NCBI RefSeq assembly: GCF_000746095.1
Contig: NZ_JQKP01000012.1
Span: forward strand, 1 to 64,000
Reading direction: 5' to 3'
Source: Ferriphaselus sp. R-1
Lineage (GTDB): Bacteria; Pseudomonadota; Gammaproteobacteria; Burkholderiales; Gallionellaceae
DNA length: 64,000 bases
Below, piece after piece: positions 18,419 through 27,820 of the stretch. The notes beneath the pieces were generated by a model. The model ran no database searches. It was not told where the DNA came from and saw nothing but the letters and a program-made list of their open reading frames with translations. Position 1 is the stretch's first letter. Each line of letters begins with the position of its first letter. The position numbers and the translations under genes were made by a program.

Positions 18419-19248
18419 TCATAGGTTGATCTCACCTTCAAATACCGTCAGCGCCGGGCCGGTCATCCACACCGGCTGGCCCTCGCCCGCCCAGCGGATG
18501 GTGAGTACGCCACCGTGGGTGGCGACGTTCACCTGCTCGTCCAGCAGCCCGCGCCGTATCCCGGCCACCACGGCGGCGCACGCGCCGGTGCCGCAGGCCA
18601 GCGTCTCGCCCGCGCCGCGCTCATACACGCGCAAGCGGATATGGCCGCGATCGACCACTTGCATGAAGCCAGCGTTCACCCTGCGCGGGAAGCGCGGGTG
18701 ACTCTCGATGAGCGGGCCTTGCTCCGCCACGGGCGCGGCGTGGGCATCAGCCACCACCTGCACGGCGTGCGGATTGCCCATAGACACGGCGGTGATCTCG
18801 ACCGTGGAACCCGCCACCTCCAAGGTTTGCACCACCGCTTCGCTGTCGCTGACGAAAGGGATGCGCTCCGGCGCAAAGATCGGCGCGCCCATGTTCACCG
18901 TGACACGACCGTCATCCTCCAGGCGCGGCGAGATCAGCCCGCTCTTGGTCTCCACCACGATCTCGCGCTTGTGGGTCAGCTTCTTGTCGTGCACGAAACG
19001 CACGAAGCAGCGCGCACCGTTGCCGCATTGCTCGACCTCGCCGCCATCGGCGTTGAAGATGCGATAACGGAAATCCGCCTCGGGATGCTGGGCCTGCTCC
19101 ACCAGCAGGATCTGGTCGCAGCCGACACCGAAATGGCGGTCAGCCAGCAAGCGTATCTGCTCCGGTGACAAGGCCAAGTCCTGACGTATGCCGTCAAGGA
19201 CGACGAAGTCGTTGCCCGCACCGTGCATCTTGGTGAAGGTGAGCAACA

Positions 19249-19249
<1 letters not shown>
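18419..19249 (-). CDS. dapF: Diaminopimelate epimerase
   Basis: DapF converts LL- to meso-diaminopimelate for lysine and peptidoglycan synthesis. The 276-residue protein has both catalytic cysteines: [12 protein letters not shown] (about residue 72) and [13 protein letters not shown] (about 217), and the N-terminal [16 protein letters not shown] start at ATG 19249, which shares one base with the hemB stop (TGATG). A GTG one codon upstream is possible. The next gene is DUF484. Confidence 0.95.
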
Positions 19250-20298
<1,049 letters not shown>

Positions 20299-20314
20299 CT
20301 AATTAAGGGAGAGC

Positions 20315-20344
20315 TTATCTGATTGCCCAGATGATGCGAGTCAT
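20315..20344 (-). CDS. Possible 9-codon leader upstream of hemB
   Basis: The minus strand reads GGGAGGAGAAACGGGAG-ATG followed by the nine-residue frame MTRIIWAIR and TAA, 61 nt before hemB. The ribosome site is the complement of the CTCCTCC motif discussed for the plus strand, so this may be coincidental. Confidence 0.15.
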   Translation of the reverse strand: MTRIIWAIR

Positions 20345-20396
20345 CTCCCGTTTCTCCTCCCTGAGCGGGTGTCTTAACCCCCTGTTAAGACGTTTT

Positions 20397-20437
20397 GCCC
20401 CTGCGCCTCCCCCTTTTGGCTGCAGGGGCATTTTTTT
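20397..20437 (+). terminator. Strong factor-independent terminator on the plus strand
   Basis: Arms GCCCCTGC (20397-20404) and GCAGGGGC (20422-20429) are followed by A and seven T. It ends 23 nt before the 3' end of engB and is oriented opposite to it, so it most likely ends a plus-strand transcript. Confidence 0.75.
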
Positions 20438-20460
20438 GTCCGTGCCCACACCGAAGCGCT

Positions 20461-21072
20461 TTACGCCCCGGTGACTGCGCCCACCCCCAACCACTCCCCG
20501 ATCACCGCGTCCGCCTCGTCCACGCCCTGTTTCTTCAGGCTGGAGAACAGTTGCACCGTGCAGTTCGGGTAGTGTGCAGCCAGCTCGGATTTTACACGGC
20601 GCAAGGTCAGCGTGCTTTCCTGGCGGCTGAGTTTGTCCGATTTGGTGAGCAGCACGTGCACCGGCTTGCCGGTGGGGGCGAACCAGTCCAGCATGCCGAG
20701 GTCGCGCGGGGTCAGCGGGTGGCGTGAGTCCATGATCACCACCAAGCCGCACAGATACTCGCGAGTCTGCAGGTAGCGGCCCAGCAGTTGCTCCCAATGC
20801 GCCTGAATGTCCGGCGGCACTTTGGCGTAGCCGTAGCCGGGCAAGTCGACCAGAAAGCGGTTGTTGCCCAACTCGAAGAAGTTGATGTGCTGGGTGCGCC
20901 CCGGTGTCTTACTGACGTAGGCCAGCCGGGTGTGGTCGGCCAGGGTGTTGATGGCGCTGGACTTGCCCGCGTTGGAACGCCCCACGAACGCGACCTCTTT
21001 GCCGCCGTGCAGCGGCAGGTCGCGCAGGTGGTTGACCGTGGTGAAGAACTTGGCTTGCCGGAAGAGTGCCAT
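20461..21072 (-). CDS. engB: Ribosome biogenesis GTP-binding protein EngB/YihA
   Basis: EngB is an essential GTPase in large ribosomal subunit assembly. The 203-residue protein shows G1 [13 protein letters not shown]2 TPGRTQ, G3 [11 protein letters not shown]4 TKSDKL and a C-terminal SSLKKQG (G5). The ATG shares one base with the hemL stop (TAATG), so translation is probably coupled. It ends the thiE-hemL-engB unit. Confidence 0.95.
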   Translation of the reverse strand: MALFRQAKFFTTVNHLRDLPLHGGKEVAFVGRSNAGKSSAINTLADHTRLAYVSKTPGRTQHINFFELGNNRFLVDLPGYGYAKVPPDIQAHWEQLLGRYLQTREYLCGLVVIMDSRHPLTPRDLGMLDWFAPTGKPVHVLLTKSDKLSRQESTLTLRRVKSELAAHYPNCTVQLFSSLKKQGVDEADAVIGEWLGVGAVTGA

Positions 21073-22352
21073 TACCAGTTGGCGAAAATCTTGTCGGCGG
21101 CAGCGATGGTCGCGGCGATGTCGGCCTCGGTATGCGCTGCCGAGACGAAACCAGCTTCGAACGCAGACGGCGCGAGGTACACGCCCTCTGCCAGCATGGC
21201 GTGGAAGAAGCGATTGAACGCGGCCTTGTCGCTGGCCATCACTTCGGCGTAGGAAGTCGGCGGCGTCGGGCAGAAATAAATGCCGAACATGCTGCCGATG
21301 GATTGCGCGCTGAACGGGATGCCATGCTTGGCGGCCACGGCGCTCAGGCCTTCAGTCATCTGCTTGGCGAGTTGCGTCAGGCGTTCGTAGAAGCCGGGCG
21401 CTTGCACCAGCTTCAACGTGGTCAGGCCCGCTGCGACTGCCACCGGGTTGCCGGAGAGCGTGCCAGCCTGATACACCGCGCCCAGCGGGGCCAGGCACTG
21501 CATGATGTCGCGACGACCGCCGAAGGCCGCAGCGGGCAGACCGCCGCCCATCACCTTGCCCAGCGTGATCAGATCAGGCTTGACGTTGAAGTGGCCGTGC
21601 GCGCCTTGCAGGCCGACACGGAAGCCGGACATCACTTCGTCTAGGATCAGCACTGCGCCGTGCTTGGTGCACAGATTGCGCATCGCATCGAGGAACTCGC
21701 GCTTGGGCAGGATCAGGTTCATATTGCCCGCGACCGGCTCGACGATCACGCAGGCGATCTCATGGCCGAACTCGGCGAAGGCCTTTTCCAGACCGGCGGC
21801 ATCGTTGTAATCCAGCACCGTGGTCAACCCGGCGATCTCGGCGGGTACGCCGGAAGAGCTCGGCTGGCCGAAAGTCAGCGCGCCGGAACCGGCTTTCACC
21901 AGAAGGCCGTCGGAATGGCCGTGGTAGCAACCTTCGAACTTGATGATGCGGCTGCGGCCAGTGAAACCGCGCGCCAGACGGATCGCCGTCATCGTCGCCT
22001 CGGTGCCGGAGCTGACCAGGCGCACCATTTCCAGCGCGGGCAGAATCTTGCACAGCTCTTCGGCGATCTCCAGTTCGGCGGCGGTCGGCGCGCCGAAACC
22101 CAGACCTTCAGCCGCCGCCGCTTGCACCGCCTTGACCACTTCCGGGTGGCAGTGGCCGACGATCATCGGGCCCCAGGAATTCACGTAATCGATGTAGCGC
22201 TTGTCGTCCGCGTCCCACACGTAAGCGCCCTGGCCGCGCTTGAAGAACAGCGGCGTGCCGCCCACCGAGCGGAAGGCGCGCACCGGCGAATTGACCCCGC
22301 CGGGGATGATCTTTTGCGATTCGTCGAACAGTTCCTGATTGTGAGAAGTCAT
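21072..22352 (-). CDS. hemL: Glutamate-1-semialdehyde 2,1-aminomutase
   Basis: HemL is a PLP enzyme that forms 5-aminolevulinate in the C5 route of haem synthesis. The 426-residue protein has the N-terminal [54 protein letters not shown] and the PLP lysine in [16 protein letters not shown] (about 265). The start overlaps thiE by ATGA. C5-pathway use fits a betaproteobacterium. Confidence 0.95.
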   Translation of the reverse strand: MTSHNQELFDESQKIIPGGVNSPVRAFRSVGGTPLFFKRGQGAYVWDADDKRYIDYVNSWGPMIVGHCHPEVVKAVQAAAAEGLGFGAPTAAELEIAEELCKILPALEMVRLVSSGTEATMTAIRLARGFTGRSRIIKFEGCYHGHSDGLLVKAGSGALTFGQPSSSGVPAEIAGLTTVLDYNDAAGLEKAFAEFGHEIACVIVEPVAGNMNLILPKREFLDAMRNLCTKHGAVLILDEVMSGFRVGLQGAHGHFNVKPDLITLGKVMGGGLPAAAFGGRRDIMQCLAPLGAVYQAGTLSGNPVAVAAGLTTLKLVQAPGFYERLTQLAKQMTEGLSAVAAKHGIPFSAQSIGSMFGIYFCPTPPTSYAEVMASDKAAFNRFFHAMLAEGVYLAPSAFEAGFVSAAHTEADIAATIAAADKIFANW

Positions 22353-22978
22353 TGCTTTGCCTTGCTGAAAAGTTTTGAAAAGTCTTGCGCTGCCTGCTGT
22401 ACGTCGTCTGCCGCGAACACCGCCGAGATCACCGCCAGCGCATCCGCGCCCGCCGCGATCAGTTGTCCGCCGTTTGCTACGGTAATGCCACCGATGGCAA
22501 CCACCGGCACGCCGTAGTCTGCGTGCAACAACTCCGGTGTCGCCCGCACTGCGTCCGGCTTGACTCCGGAAGGGAAGAACGCACCAAAGGCGACATAGTC
22601 CGCCCCCTCGGCCACCGCCTGCTGCGCCAGCGCGGCGCGATCATAGCAAGATGCGCCGATCAGCTTGCCCGAGCCCAGTTGTGCCCGCGCTGCCGCGATT
22701 GCGCCATCCGTCGCACCCAGATGTACGCCGTCGGCCTCCACCTCCGCCGCCAGTCGCGCGTCGTCGTTGACGATGAACAGCACCCCGAACTCGCGCGTCA
22801 ATCCGCGCAATGCCAGTGCTTGCTCACGCCGCACAGCCGCATCGGCGAGCTTGTTTCGGTATTGCAGCACCTGCGCGCCACCCGCCAGCACCTGTCGCGC
22901 CCGATGCAACAGGTCGGCGCTGTCCAGCGTGTCCGGAGTGATGGCGTAGAGGCCGCCGATTATCAGCCGTGAACTCAA
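22349..22978 (-). CDS. thiE: Thiamine-phosphate synthase
   Basis: ThiE couples HMP pyrophosphate with the thiazole phosphate to thiamine phosphate. The 209-residue TIM-barrel protein has [55 protein letters not shown] and [11 protein letters not shown]. The start is TTG at 22978, supported by GGAGAG five bases upstream; no ATG is available before conserved residues. It is followed directly by hemL. thiD lies upstream across an 88-nt gap containing a degenerate palindrome. Confidence 0.92.
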   Translation of the reverse strand: MSSRLIIGGLYAITPDTLDSADLLHRARQVLAGGAQVLQYRNKLADAAVRREQALALRGLTREFGVLFIVNDDARLAAEVEADGVHLGATDGAIAAARAQLGSGKLIGASCYDRAALAQQAVAEGADYVAFGAFFPSGVKPDAVRATPELLHADYGVPVVAIGGITVANGGQLIAAGADALAVISAVFAADDVQQAAQDFSKLFSKAKQ

Positions 22979-23010
22979 TCTGCTCTCCGAATCATGCCCT
23001 TCACCTCAAT

Positions 23011-23032
23011 CCTCTCCCAATTGCGGGCGAGG
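23011..23032. repeat. Degenerate copy of the GGGAGAGG palindrome
   Basis: CCTCTCCC (23011-23018) and GGGCGAGG (23025-23032) form an imperfect hairpin between thiD and thiE. It resembles the repeats inside rlmI and hrpA. It is decayed, with one mismatch. Confidence 0.45.
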
Positions 23033-23066
23033 AAGCAAACGTGAAAGTCAATTCTGAATCCTGCCG

Positions 23067-23912
23067 TCAATGGCGCGTATCTTCCTGCCCATCCTCGTCA
23101 TCGCGCGCCCAGAACAAACGGTCCGGAATGTATTGCCCCATGCCGGCGCGGAAACCGTAGTGCAGCGCCTGCCAGGTGTATTCCTGCGCCTCCTTGACCG
23201 CCTCTTCCATGCTCAGGCCATTGGCCAGCAGGGCAGCGATGGCCGAAGCCAAAGTGCAGCCGGAGCCGTGATAGGTACCGGGCAGACGCGCCCAGTTGTC
23301 GCTGCGCACCCGACCGCGTTCGCCGTACAAGGTGTTGATGACCTTGGGCATGTTCTCGTGCGTGCCGGTCACCAGCACATATTCGCAACCGAGCTGGATG
23401 ATGCGCTTGGCGCATTCGGCCAGGCTCACATCCTCGTCGTTATCCTCTTCCAACGCCAAACGGCGCGCTTCCAGACTGTTCGGGGTAAGGATGGTGGTCT
23501 GCGGCAGCAACAGCTCGCGCATCGCATCGATCATGTCTTCGTTGGCCAACTCGTCGCCGCGCCCGGAAGCCAGTACCGGATCGAGCACCAGCGGGATGTC
23601 GGGATAGTCCGAGATGATCTCGGCGATGACGGCGATGTTCTCGACGCTACCGAGCAGGCCGATCTTGAACGCCGCCACCGGCATGTCTTCCAGGATCGCG
23701 CGCGCCTGATCCGACACCCACTCGTCGTCGATCGGCATCACATCGTCCACGCCGCTGCTGTCCTGCACCGTCACCGCCGTGACCACCGACAGCGGGTGAC
23801 ACCCCATGCTGGCGATGGTCAGAATGTCCGCTTGTAGTCCCGCCCCGCTAGTAGGATCTGTCGCAGCGAAGGTCAGGACAATGGGCGGTGTATCGGTCAG
23901 ATTGGAGGGCAT
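23067..23912 (-). CDS. thiD: Hydroxymethylpyrimidine/phosphomethylpyrimidine kinase
   Basis: ThiD phosphorylates HMP and HMP-P for thiamine synthesis. The 281-residue protein has the ribokinase-fold marks FAATDPTSGAGLQADI, AAFKIGLLG, LDPVLASGRGDEL, LTPNSLEARRL, VLVTGTHE and the anion-hole motif GTYHGSGCTLASAIAALLANG. The first residues differ from the usual GSDPSGGAG by Thr for Gly. The acidic C-terminal tail (ARDDEDGQEDTRH) is unusual but has no obvious role. Confidence 0.92.
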   Translation of the reverse strand: MPSNLTDTPPIVLTFAATDPTSGAGLQADILTIASMGCHPLSVVTAVTVQDSSGVDDVMPIDDEWVSDQARAILEDMPVAAFKIGLLGSVENIAVIAEIISDYPDIPLVLDPVLASGRGDELANEDMIDAMRELLLPQTTILTPNSLEARRLALEEDNDEDVSLAECAKRIIQLGCEYVLVTGTHENMPKVINTLYGERGRVRSDNWARLPGTYHGSGCTLASAIAALLANGLSMEEAVKEAQEYTWQALHYGFRAGMGQYIPDRLFWARDDEDGQEDTRH

Positions 23913-23958
23913 GTCGGCAGGCCGGTGGAAGTAGGGTGCATTCTAACTGAATTGAGCC

Positions 23959-24972
23959 TCAGGACTTGGGCGCGAAGGTGAACGCATCAGAGAAAAACTC
24001 GTCTTCCGGCAGACGGCGCTGCGTGGTGTAGTCACGGTGAGCTGCTTCCACTACCACCGGCGCACCACACGCATAGACTTGATGACCGGACAGATCGGCA
24101 TAGTCTTCCATCACCGCTTGGTGAACGAAGCCGGTACGCCCCGTCCAACCATCTTCCGGCAGTGCATCAGACAATACCGGCGTGAACTTGATGCCACGCG
24201 TCTCCCATTCCCGGGCGCGTTCCAGCATGTAGAGGTCGGACAGCACGCGCGCGCCCCAGTAGAAGTGCATGGGACGTTGAATGCCGATGTACAAGGCATG
24301 TTCGATGATGGCCTTGATCGGCGCGAAACCGGTGCCACTGGCGACAAAGATGATGGGTTTGTCACTGTCCTCGCGCAGGAAAAAGGTGCCCAGCGGCCCC
24401 TTGAAACGCAGGATGTCGCGCACACGCAACTCCTCGAACACGAACTGGGTGAAGCTGCCGCCGGCGATGTTGCGGATGTGCAATTCCAGCAGCTCGCCTT
24501 CGTGCGGCGCGTTCGCCAGCGAAAAGCTGCGCGGCTTGCCTTCCTTGGTGAGGATGTCGATGTATTGTCCGGCGAAGAATTGCAGTTGCTCGTTGGCCGG
24601 CAGCTTCAGCCATAGCGCCATCACGTCCGGTGCCAGCTTCTCCATACGCTCGACCCGGCTGGGTAACATGCGCACCGAGATTTGGCTGACCGCACCGATC
24701 TCCTTGCTTTCGATCACCAGATCGGAGGTCGCCTTGGCGCAACAGAACAACGCCTGGCCCGCCGCCCGTTCCGCCGCCGTCAGCGCCCCGGCCACGTGCT
24801 GACCATGCTCGACGGTGCCTTCCAGCACCCTCCCCTTGCACACGCCACAAGCACCATTACGGCAACCATAGGGCAGGTTGAAACCATGCCGATTGGCTGC
24901 ATCAAGGATGGTCTCATCGGCTTCGACGGGGAAGCTATGACCACTGGGCTGGATCAGGACATTGAATTTCAT
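23959..24972 (-). CDS. Ferredoxin--FAD/NAD reductase (AscD / CDP-glucoseen reductase-like)
   Basis: This 337-residue soluble electron-transfer flavoprotein combines an N-terminal plant-type [2Fe-2S] domain with FAD and NAD(P) domains. The cluster ligands are CRNGACGVCKGRV and a later FCCAK. FAD residues are in RSFSLANAP, and NAD-binding residues in FVASGTGFAPIKAIIE and YACGAPVVVEAA. In betaproteobacteria such proteins are usually annotated CDP-6-deoxy-delta-3,4-glucoseen reductase, but no sugar cluster is here. A general oxygenase or ubiquinone-pathway reductase role is equally possible. I start at ATG 24972. It is divergent from the epimerase. Confidence 0.8.
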   Translation of the reverse strand: MKFNVLIQPSGHSFPVEADETILDAANRHGFNLPYGCRNGACGVCKGRVLEGTVEHGQHVAGALTAAERAAGQALFCCAKATSDLVIESKEIGAVSQISVRMLPSRVERMEKLAPDVMALWLKLPANEQLQFFAGQYIDILTKEGKPRSFSLANAPHEGELLELHIRNIAGGSFTQFVFEELRVRDILRFKGPLGTFFLREDSDKPIIFVASGTGFAPIKAIIEHALYIGIQRPMHFYWGARVLSDLYMLERAREWETRGIKFTPVLSDALPEDGWTGRTGFVHQAVMEDYADLSGHQVYACGAPVVVEAAHRDYTTQRRLPEDEFFSDAFTFAPKS

Positions 24973-25022
24973 GACATACACTCGGAGGCGCAAAGGCGGC
25001 GATTTTACCGCATAATCAGCGC

Positions 25023-25889
25023 ATGGAACGGATCCTGATCATAGGCTGCGGCGATGTCGCGAGCCGCATCGTACCCTTGCTGCGCGCGCGCTACCGTATG
25101 TATGGCTTGCTGCGCGACCCCGCTCGCAACGCCAGATGGCGCGCGATGGGCGTCACTCCCATCCGCGCCGACCTCGACCACCCGGCCAGCCTGCGTCGCC
25201 TAGCCGGGCTGGCCGACATCGTACTGCACCTCGCCCCACCCGCCGCGCAAGGCGAAGGCGATGCCCGCACCCAAGCTCTGCTGGCCGCCCTGTCGCGCGG
25301 CACCCTGCCGCGCCGCCTCATCTACATCAGCACCAGCGGAGTGTATGGCGATTGCCATGGGGCGTGGGTCGATGAGACTCGTCCCACCATGCCGCAATCA
25401 GCACGCGCCCAACGCCGCGTAGCCGCCGAACGTCTGGTGCGCGACTGGGCGACCCGTACCGGCGTGCAGGTCAATCTGGTGCGGGTGCCCGGCATCTACG
25501 CCGCCGACCGACTGCCCATCGAGCGCCTGCGCGCTGGCACACCAGCCATCACCGAGGCCGAAGACAGCTACACCAACCACATCCATGCCGACGACCTGGC
25601 GCGGGCGATCATCGCCACACTGCGTTACGGCGCACCCAGCCGCACCTACCACGCCAGCGACGACAGCCAGATGCTCATGGGCGCGTACTTCGATGCCGTG
25701 GCGGATGCCTGCGGGCTGCCTCGCCCCCGGCGCATCACGCGCGCCGAAGCCGAGCACGCCCTGTCGCCCATGCTGCTTTCTTTCATGCAGGAATCACGCC
25801 GACTGAGCAACCGCCGCCTGAAACAGGAACTGAGACTGAAGCTGCGCCACCCCACGGTCTGCGATACTCTGCACGACCTTCTGCGATAA
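25023..25889 (+). CDS. NAD(P)-dependent epimerase/dehydratase family protein
   Basis: A 288-residue extended-SDR-like protein. It has an N-terminal Rossmann segment ILIIGCGDVASRIVPLL, ISTSGVYGDCHGAWVDE (the usual Ser and Tyr region), and later NHIHADDLARAI. The active-site YxxxK is not clearly kept (VYGDCHG), so enzymatic activity is uncertain. It resembles the YeeZ/SDR-a5 group of proteobacterial proteins with unknown substrate. It starts 50 nt from the divergent reductase gene. A CATAAT at 25009-25014 could be its -10. Confidence 0.75.
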   Translation: MERILIIGCGDVASRIVPLLRARYRMYGLLRDPARNARWRAMGVTPIRADLDHPASLRRLAGLADIVLHLAPPAAQGEGDARTQALLAALSRGTLPRRLIYISTSGVYGDCHGAWVDETRPTMPQSARAQRRVAAERLVRDWATRTGVQVNLVRVPGIYAADRLPIERLRAGTPAITEAEDSYTNHIHADDLARAIIATLRYGAPSRTYHASDDSQMLMGAYFDAVADACGLPRPRRITRAEAEHALSPMLLSFMQESRRLSNRRLKQELRLKLRHPTVCDTLHDLLR

Positions 25890-25905
25890 AATCTCACGCA
25901 GCGGA

Positions 25906-25934
25906 TTGACAGCGCCGCCACTCGTAGCTAAATT
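25906..25934 (+). promoter_or_regulatory. Sigma-70 promoter of the peroxiredoxin gene
   Basis: A perfect TTGACA (25906-25911) is separated by exactly 17 nt from TAAATT (25929-25934, four of six consensus bases). It lies 54 nt before the peroxiredoxin start. No OxyR-like site is obvious. Confidence 0.65.
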
Positions 25935-25988
25935 GCATACCCTAGCATTTCCCTCAACCTTTCAACCCGGACTTTTAAGGAGATTCAA

Positions 25989-26588
25989 ATGGCCGTACTC
26001 GTAGGAAAGACAGCGCCCGACTTCACCGCAACTGCGGTACTGGGCAACAATGAGATCACCGACATCACCTTTTCCGAAGTCACCAAGGGCAAGTACGCCG
26101 TGGTGTTCTTCTACCCACTGGACTTCACCTTCGTGTGCCCGTCCGAACTGATCGCCTTCAACCACCGCCTGAACGAATTCAAGGCACGCAACGTGGAAGT
26201 GCTGGGCGTATCCATCGACTCGCAGTTCTCTCATCTGGCCTGGAAGAACACTCCGGTCGAGAAGGGCGGCATCGGTCAGGTAGGCTACACGCTGGTGGCC
26301 GACATCAAGCACGAGATCTGCAAGGCCTACGACGTGGAAGCTGACGGTGGCGTAGCCTTCCGTGGCTCCTTCCTGATCGACCGCGCTGGCGTGGTGCAAC
26401 ACCAAGTGGTGAACAACCTGCCCCTGGGCCGCAACATCGACGAGATGCTGCGCATGGTCGATGCCCTGCAATTCACCGAAGAGCACGGCGAGGTCTGCCC
26501 AGCCGGTTGGGCCAAGGGCAAGGCAGGCATGGACGCTACACCCGAAGGCGTGGCCAAGTATCTGGCTTCGCACGCTGGCGAACTGTAA
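25989..26588 (+). CDS. ahpC: Typical 2-Cys peroxiredoxin (AhpC/Prx1 type)
   Basis: This 199-residue thiol peroxidase reduces hydrogen peroxide, peroxynitrite and organic hydroperoxides. The peroxidatic cysteine is in FYPLDFTFVCPSE (about residue 50) and the resolving cysteine in GEVCPAGW (about 170). The C-terminal helix is retained. The ribosome site AAGGAGA is optimal. A good promoter precedes and a bidirectional terminator follows, so it is monocistronic. No ahpF or dedicated reductase is adjacent, so the electron donor is not evident. Confidence 0.93.
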   Translation: MAVLVGKTAPDFTATAVLGNNEITDITFSEVTKGKYAVVFFYPLDFTFVCPSELIAFNHRLNEFKARNVEVLGVSIDSQFSHLAWKNTPVEKGGIGQVGYTLVADIKHEICKAYDVEADGGVAFRGSFLIDRAGVVQHQVVNNLPLGRNIDEMLRMVDALQFTEEHGEVCPAGWAKGKAGMDATPEGVAKYLASHAGEL

Positions 26589-26606
26589 TCCAGCGTTCCT
26601 GCCGTG

Positions 26607-26639
26607 AAAAAAAAGACCGCCGTATGGCGGTCTTTTTTT
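26607..26639. terminator. Bidirectional terminator between ahpC and pstS
   Basis: Stem GACCGCC / GGCGGTC around GTAT is flanked by eight A on one side and seven T on the other, so it can end both the plus-strand peroxiredoxin transcript and the minus-strand pstS transcript. Confidence 0.9.
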
Positions 26640-26659
26640 GTATCTGCGAGCCTGCGCAC

Positions 26660-27688
26660 TCACTTGCCGTAGACCGGCACCCCCTGCCCGTCACGCAGCA
26701 CCTGCCAGTTGGCACGCACTTGCTCGACCACGCTCTTGGGAACAGACACGAAGCCCAAGCCGCCGCCGGTCACGTGGCCGTAGCGATAGCCCCAGTTCAT
26801 CATGCGCAACACCTGCTGCGTGTTGGCCAGACTCTTGACCACCTTGGGCACCAGCACGAAGGTCGGTGCGGTGAGCGGCCAGCTTTTGGGGCCCGGCGAA
26901 TTGGTCGCCGAGGCTTCGCCGAACCCGGCTGTACCGTTCCACTGCGCGCTGACCAAAGCTGCCTCGACGTTCTCCGGCAGCGGCTTCACGAAGGCCCCCT
27001 CAGCGTTCTTGAGCGAGGCATAGACCAAGTGGTTGGTGACTGACGTGGAGTATTCCGCATACCCGATCGCCCCATCCTTACTCTTTACCGCCTCCACCAT
27101 CCCCTTGCCGCCCTTGACTGCCACACCGGTCGGCCACTTGACGGTCAAACCTTGACCGACACCGCTCTTCCAGTCGGCACTGACCTTGCTGAGGTAGTTG
27201 GTGAACACATAGGTCGAGCCGGACTCATCTTCCCGGTGCACCACGATGATGGACTTGGAAGGAAGGTTCAGCAGCGGGTTGAGATCGGCGATGCGCGCAT
27301 CGCTCCACTTGGTGATCTTGCCGCCATAGATACCTGCCAGCACTTCGCCGGTAAGCTTGAGCTGGCCGGCATAGATTCCGGGAAGGTTGACCACGGGGAC
27401 CAGGGCCGCCGCCGCCGAAGGGAACTGCACCAGCCCCTTGCTCTCCAGTTCGGCAGCCGTCAGCGGCGCGTCCGACGCACCGAAGTCCACCGACTTTGCC
27501 GTCGCCTGCTTGATCCCCTCGCCAGAGCCCGCTGCCTGGTAGTCGATACGCTCGGTGTTGTGGGAACCGAATATCCACGCCTCGTAGAGCGGGGCCGCAA
27601 ACGAGGAGCCCGCACCATGGATGTCGGCAGCCATGGCCTGGCCGCCCATCGCCCATGCCAACAGACCCAATAAGATCGAACGCTTCAT
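26660..27688 (-). CDS. pstS: Periplasmic phosphate-binding protein PstS
   Basis: PstS binds phosphate in the periplasm and hands it to the PstCAB importer. The 342-residue precursor has a Sec signal peptide (MKRSILLGLLAWAMGGQAMA) followed by ADIHGAGSSFAAPLYEAWI, the family start. Phosphate-site residues appear in YQAAGSGEGIKQ, DFGASDAPL and HREDESGSTYVFTNYL. Of two adjacent ATGs I choose 27688, with GGAAG at proper spacing. The gene stands alone: pstC, pstA, pstB and phoU are absent from the window. phoB and phoR lie 1.7 kb away across a symporter gene. Confidence 0.93.
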   Translation of the reverse strand: MKRSILLGLLAWAMGGQAMAADIHGAGSSFAAPLYEAWIFGSHNTERIDYQAAGSGEGIKQATAKSVDFGASDAPLTAAELESKGLVQFPSAAAALVPVVNLPGIYAGQLKLTGEVLAGIYGGKITKWSDARIADLNPLLNLPSKSIIVVHREDESGSTYVFTNYLSKVSADWKSGVGQGLTVKWPTGVAVKGGKGMVEAVKSKDGAIGYAEYSTSVTNHLVYASLKNAEGAFVKPLPENVEAALVSAQWNGTAGFGEASATNSPGPKSWPLTAPTFVLVPKVVKSLANTQQVLRMMNWGYRYGHVTGGGLGFVSVPKSVVEQVRANWQVLRDGQGVPVYGK

Positions 27689-27722
27689 CATATCTTCCCG
27701 AGTTAGAGTCAAAACGGCGACC

Positions 27723-27751
27723 ATCTTAATTCGGCAAGACAGGATACACAA
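27723..27751 (-). promoter_or_regulatory. Possible pstS promoter
   Basis: On the minus strand TTGTGT (27746-27751) and TAAGAT (27723-27728) are 17 nt apart. The spacer contains CTGTCTT, a single Pho-box-like half. A paired second repeat is not convincing. Confidence 0.35.
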
Positions 27752-27820
27752 GGCATTTCATGCCGCTGCCACAGGCACTTGCTTTACAATGCCGGACATC
27801 GTTTCAGCCCCTCTGATCCC

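Noticed and set aside
27689-27820. Pho box in front of pstS
   Set aside because: Only one CTGTCTT half is present at the right place. The second 7-mer does not match, so I list only a weak promoter.
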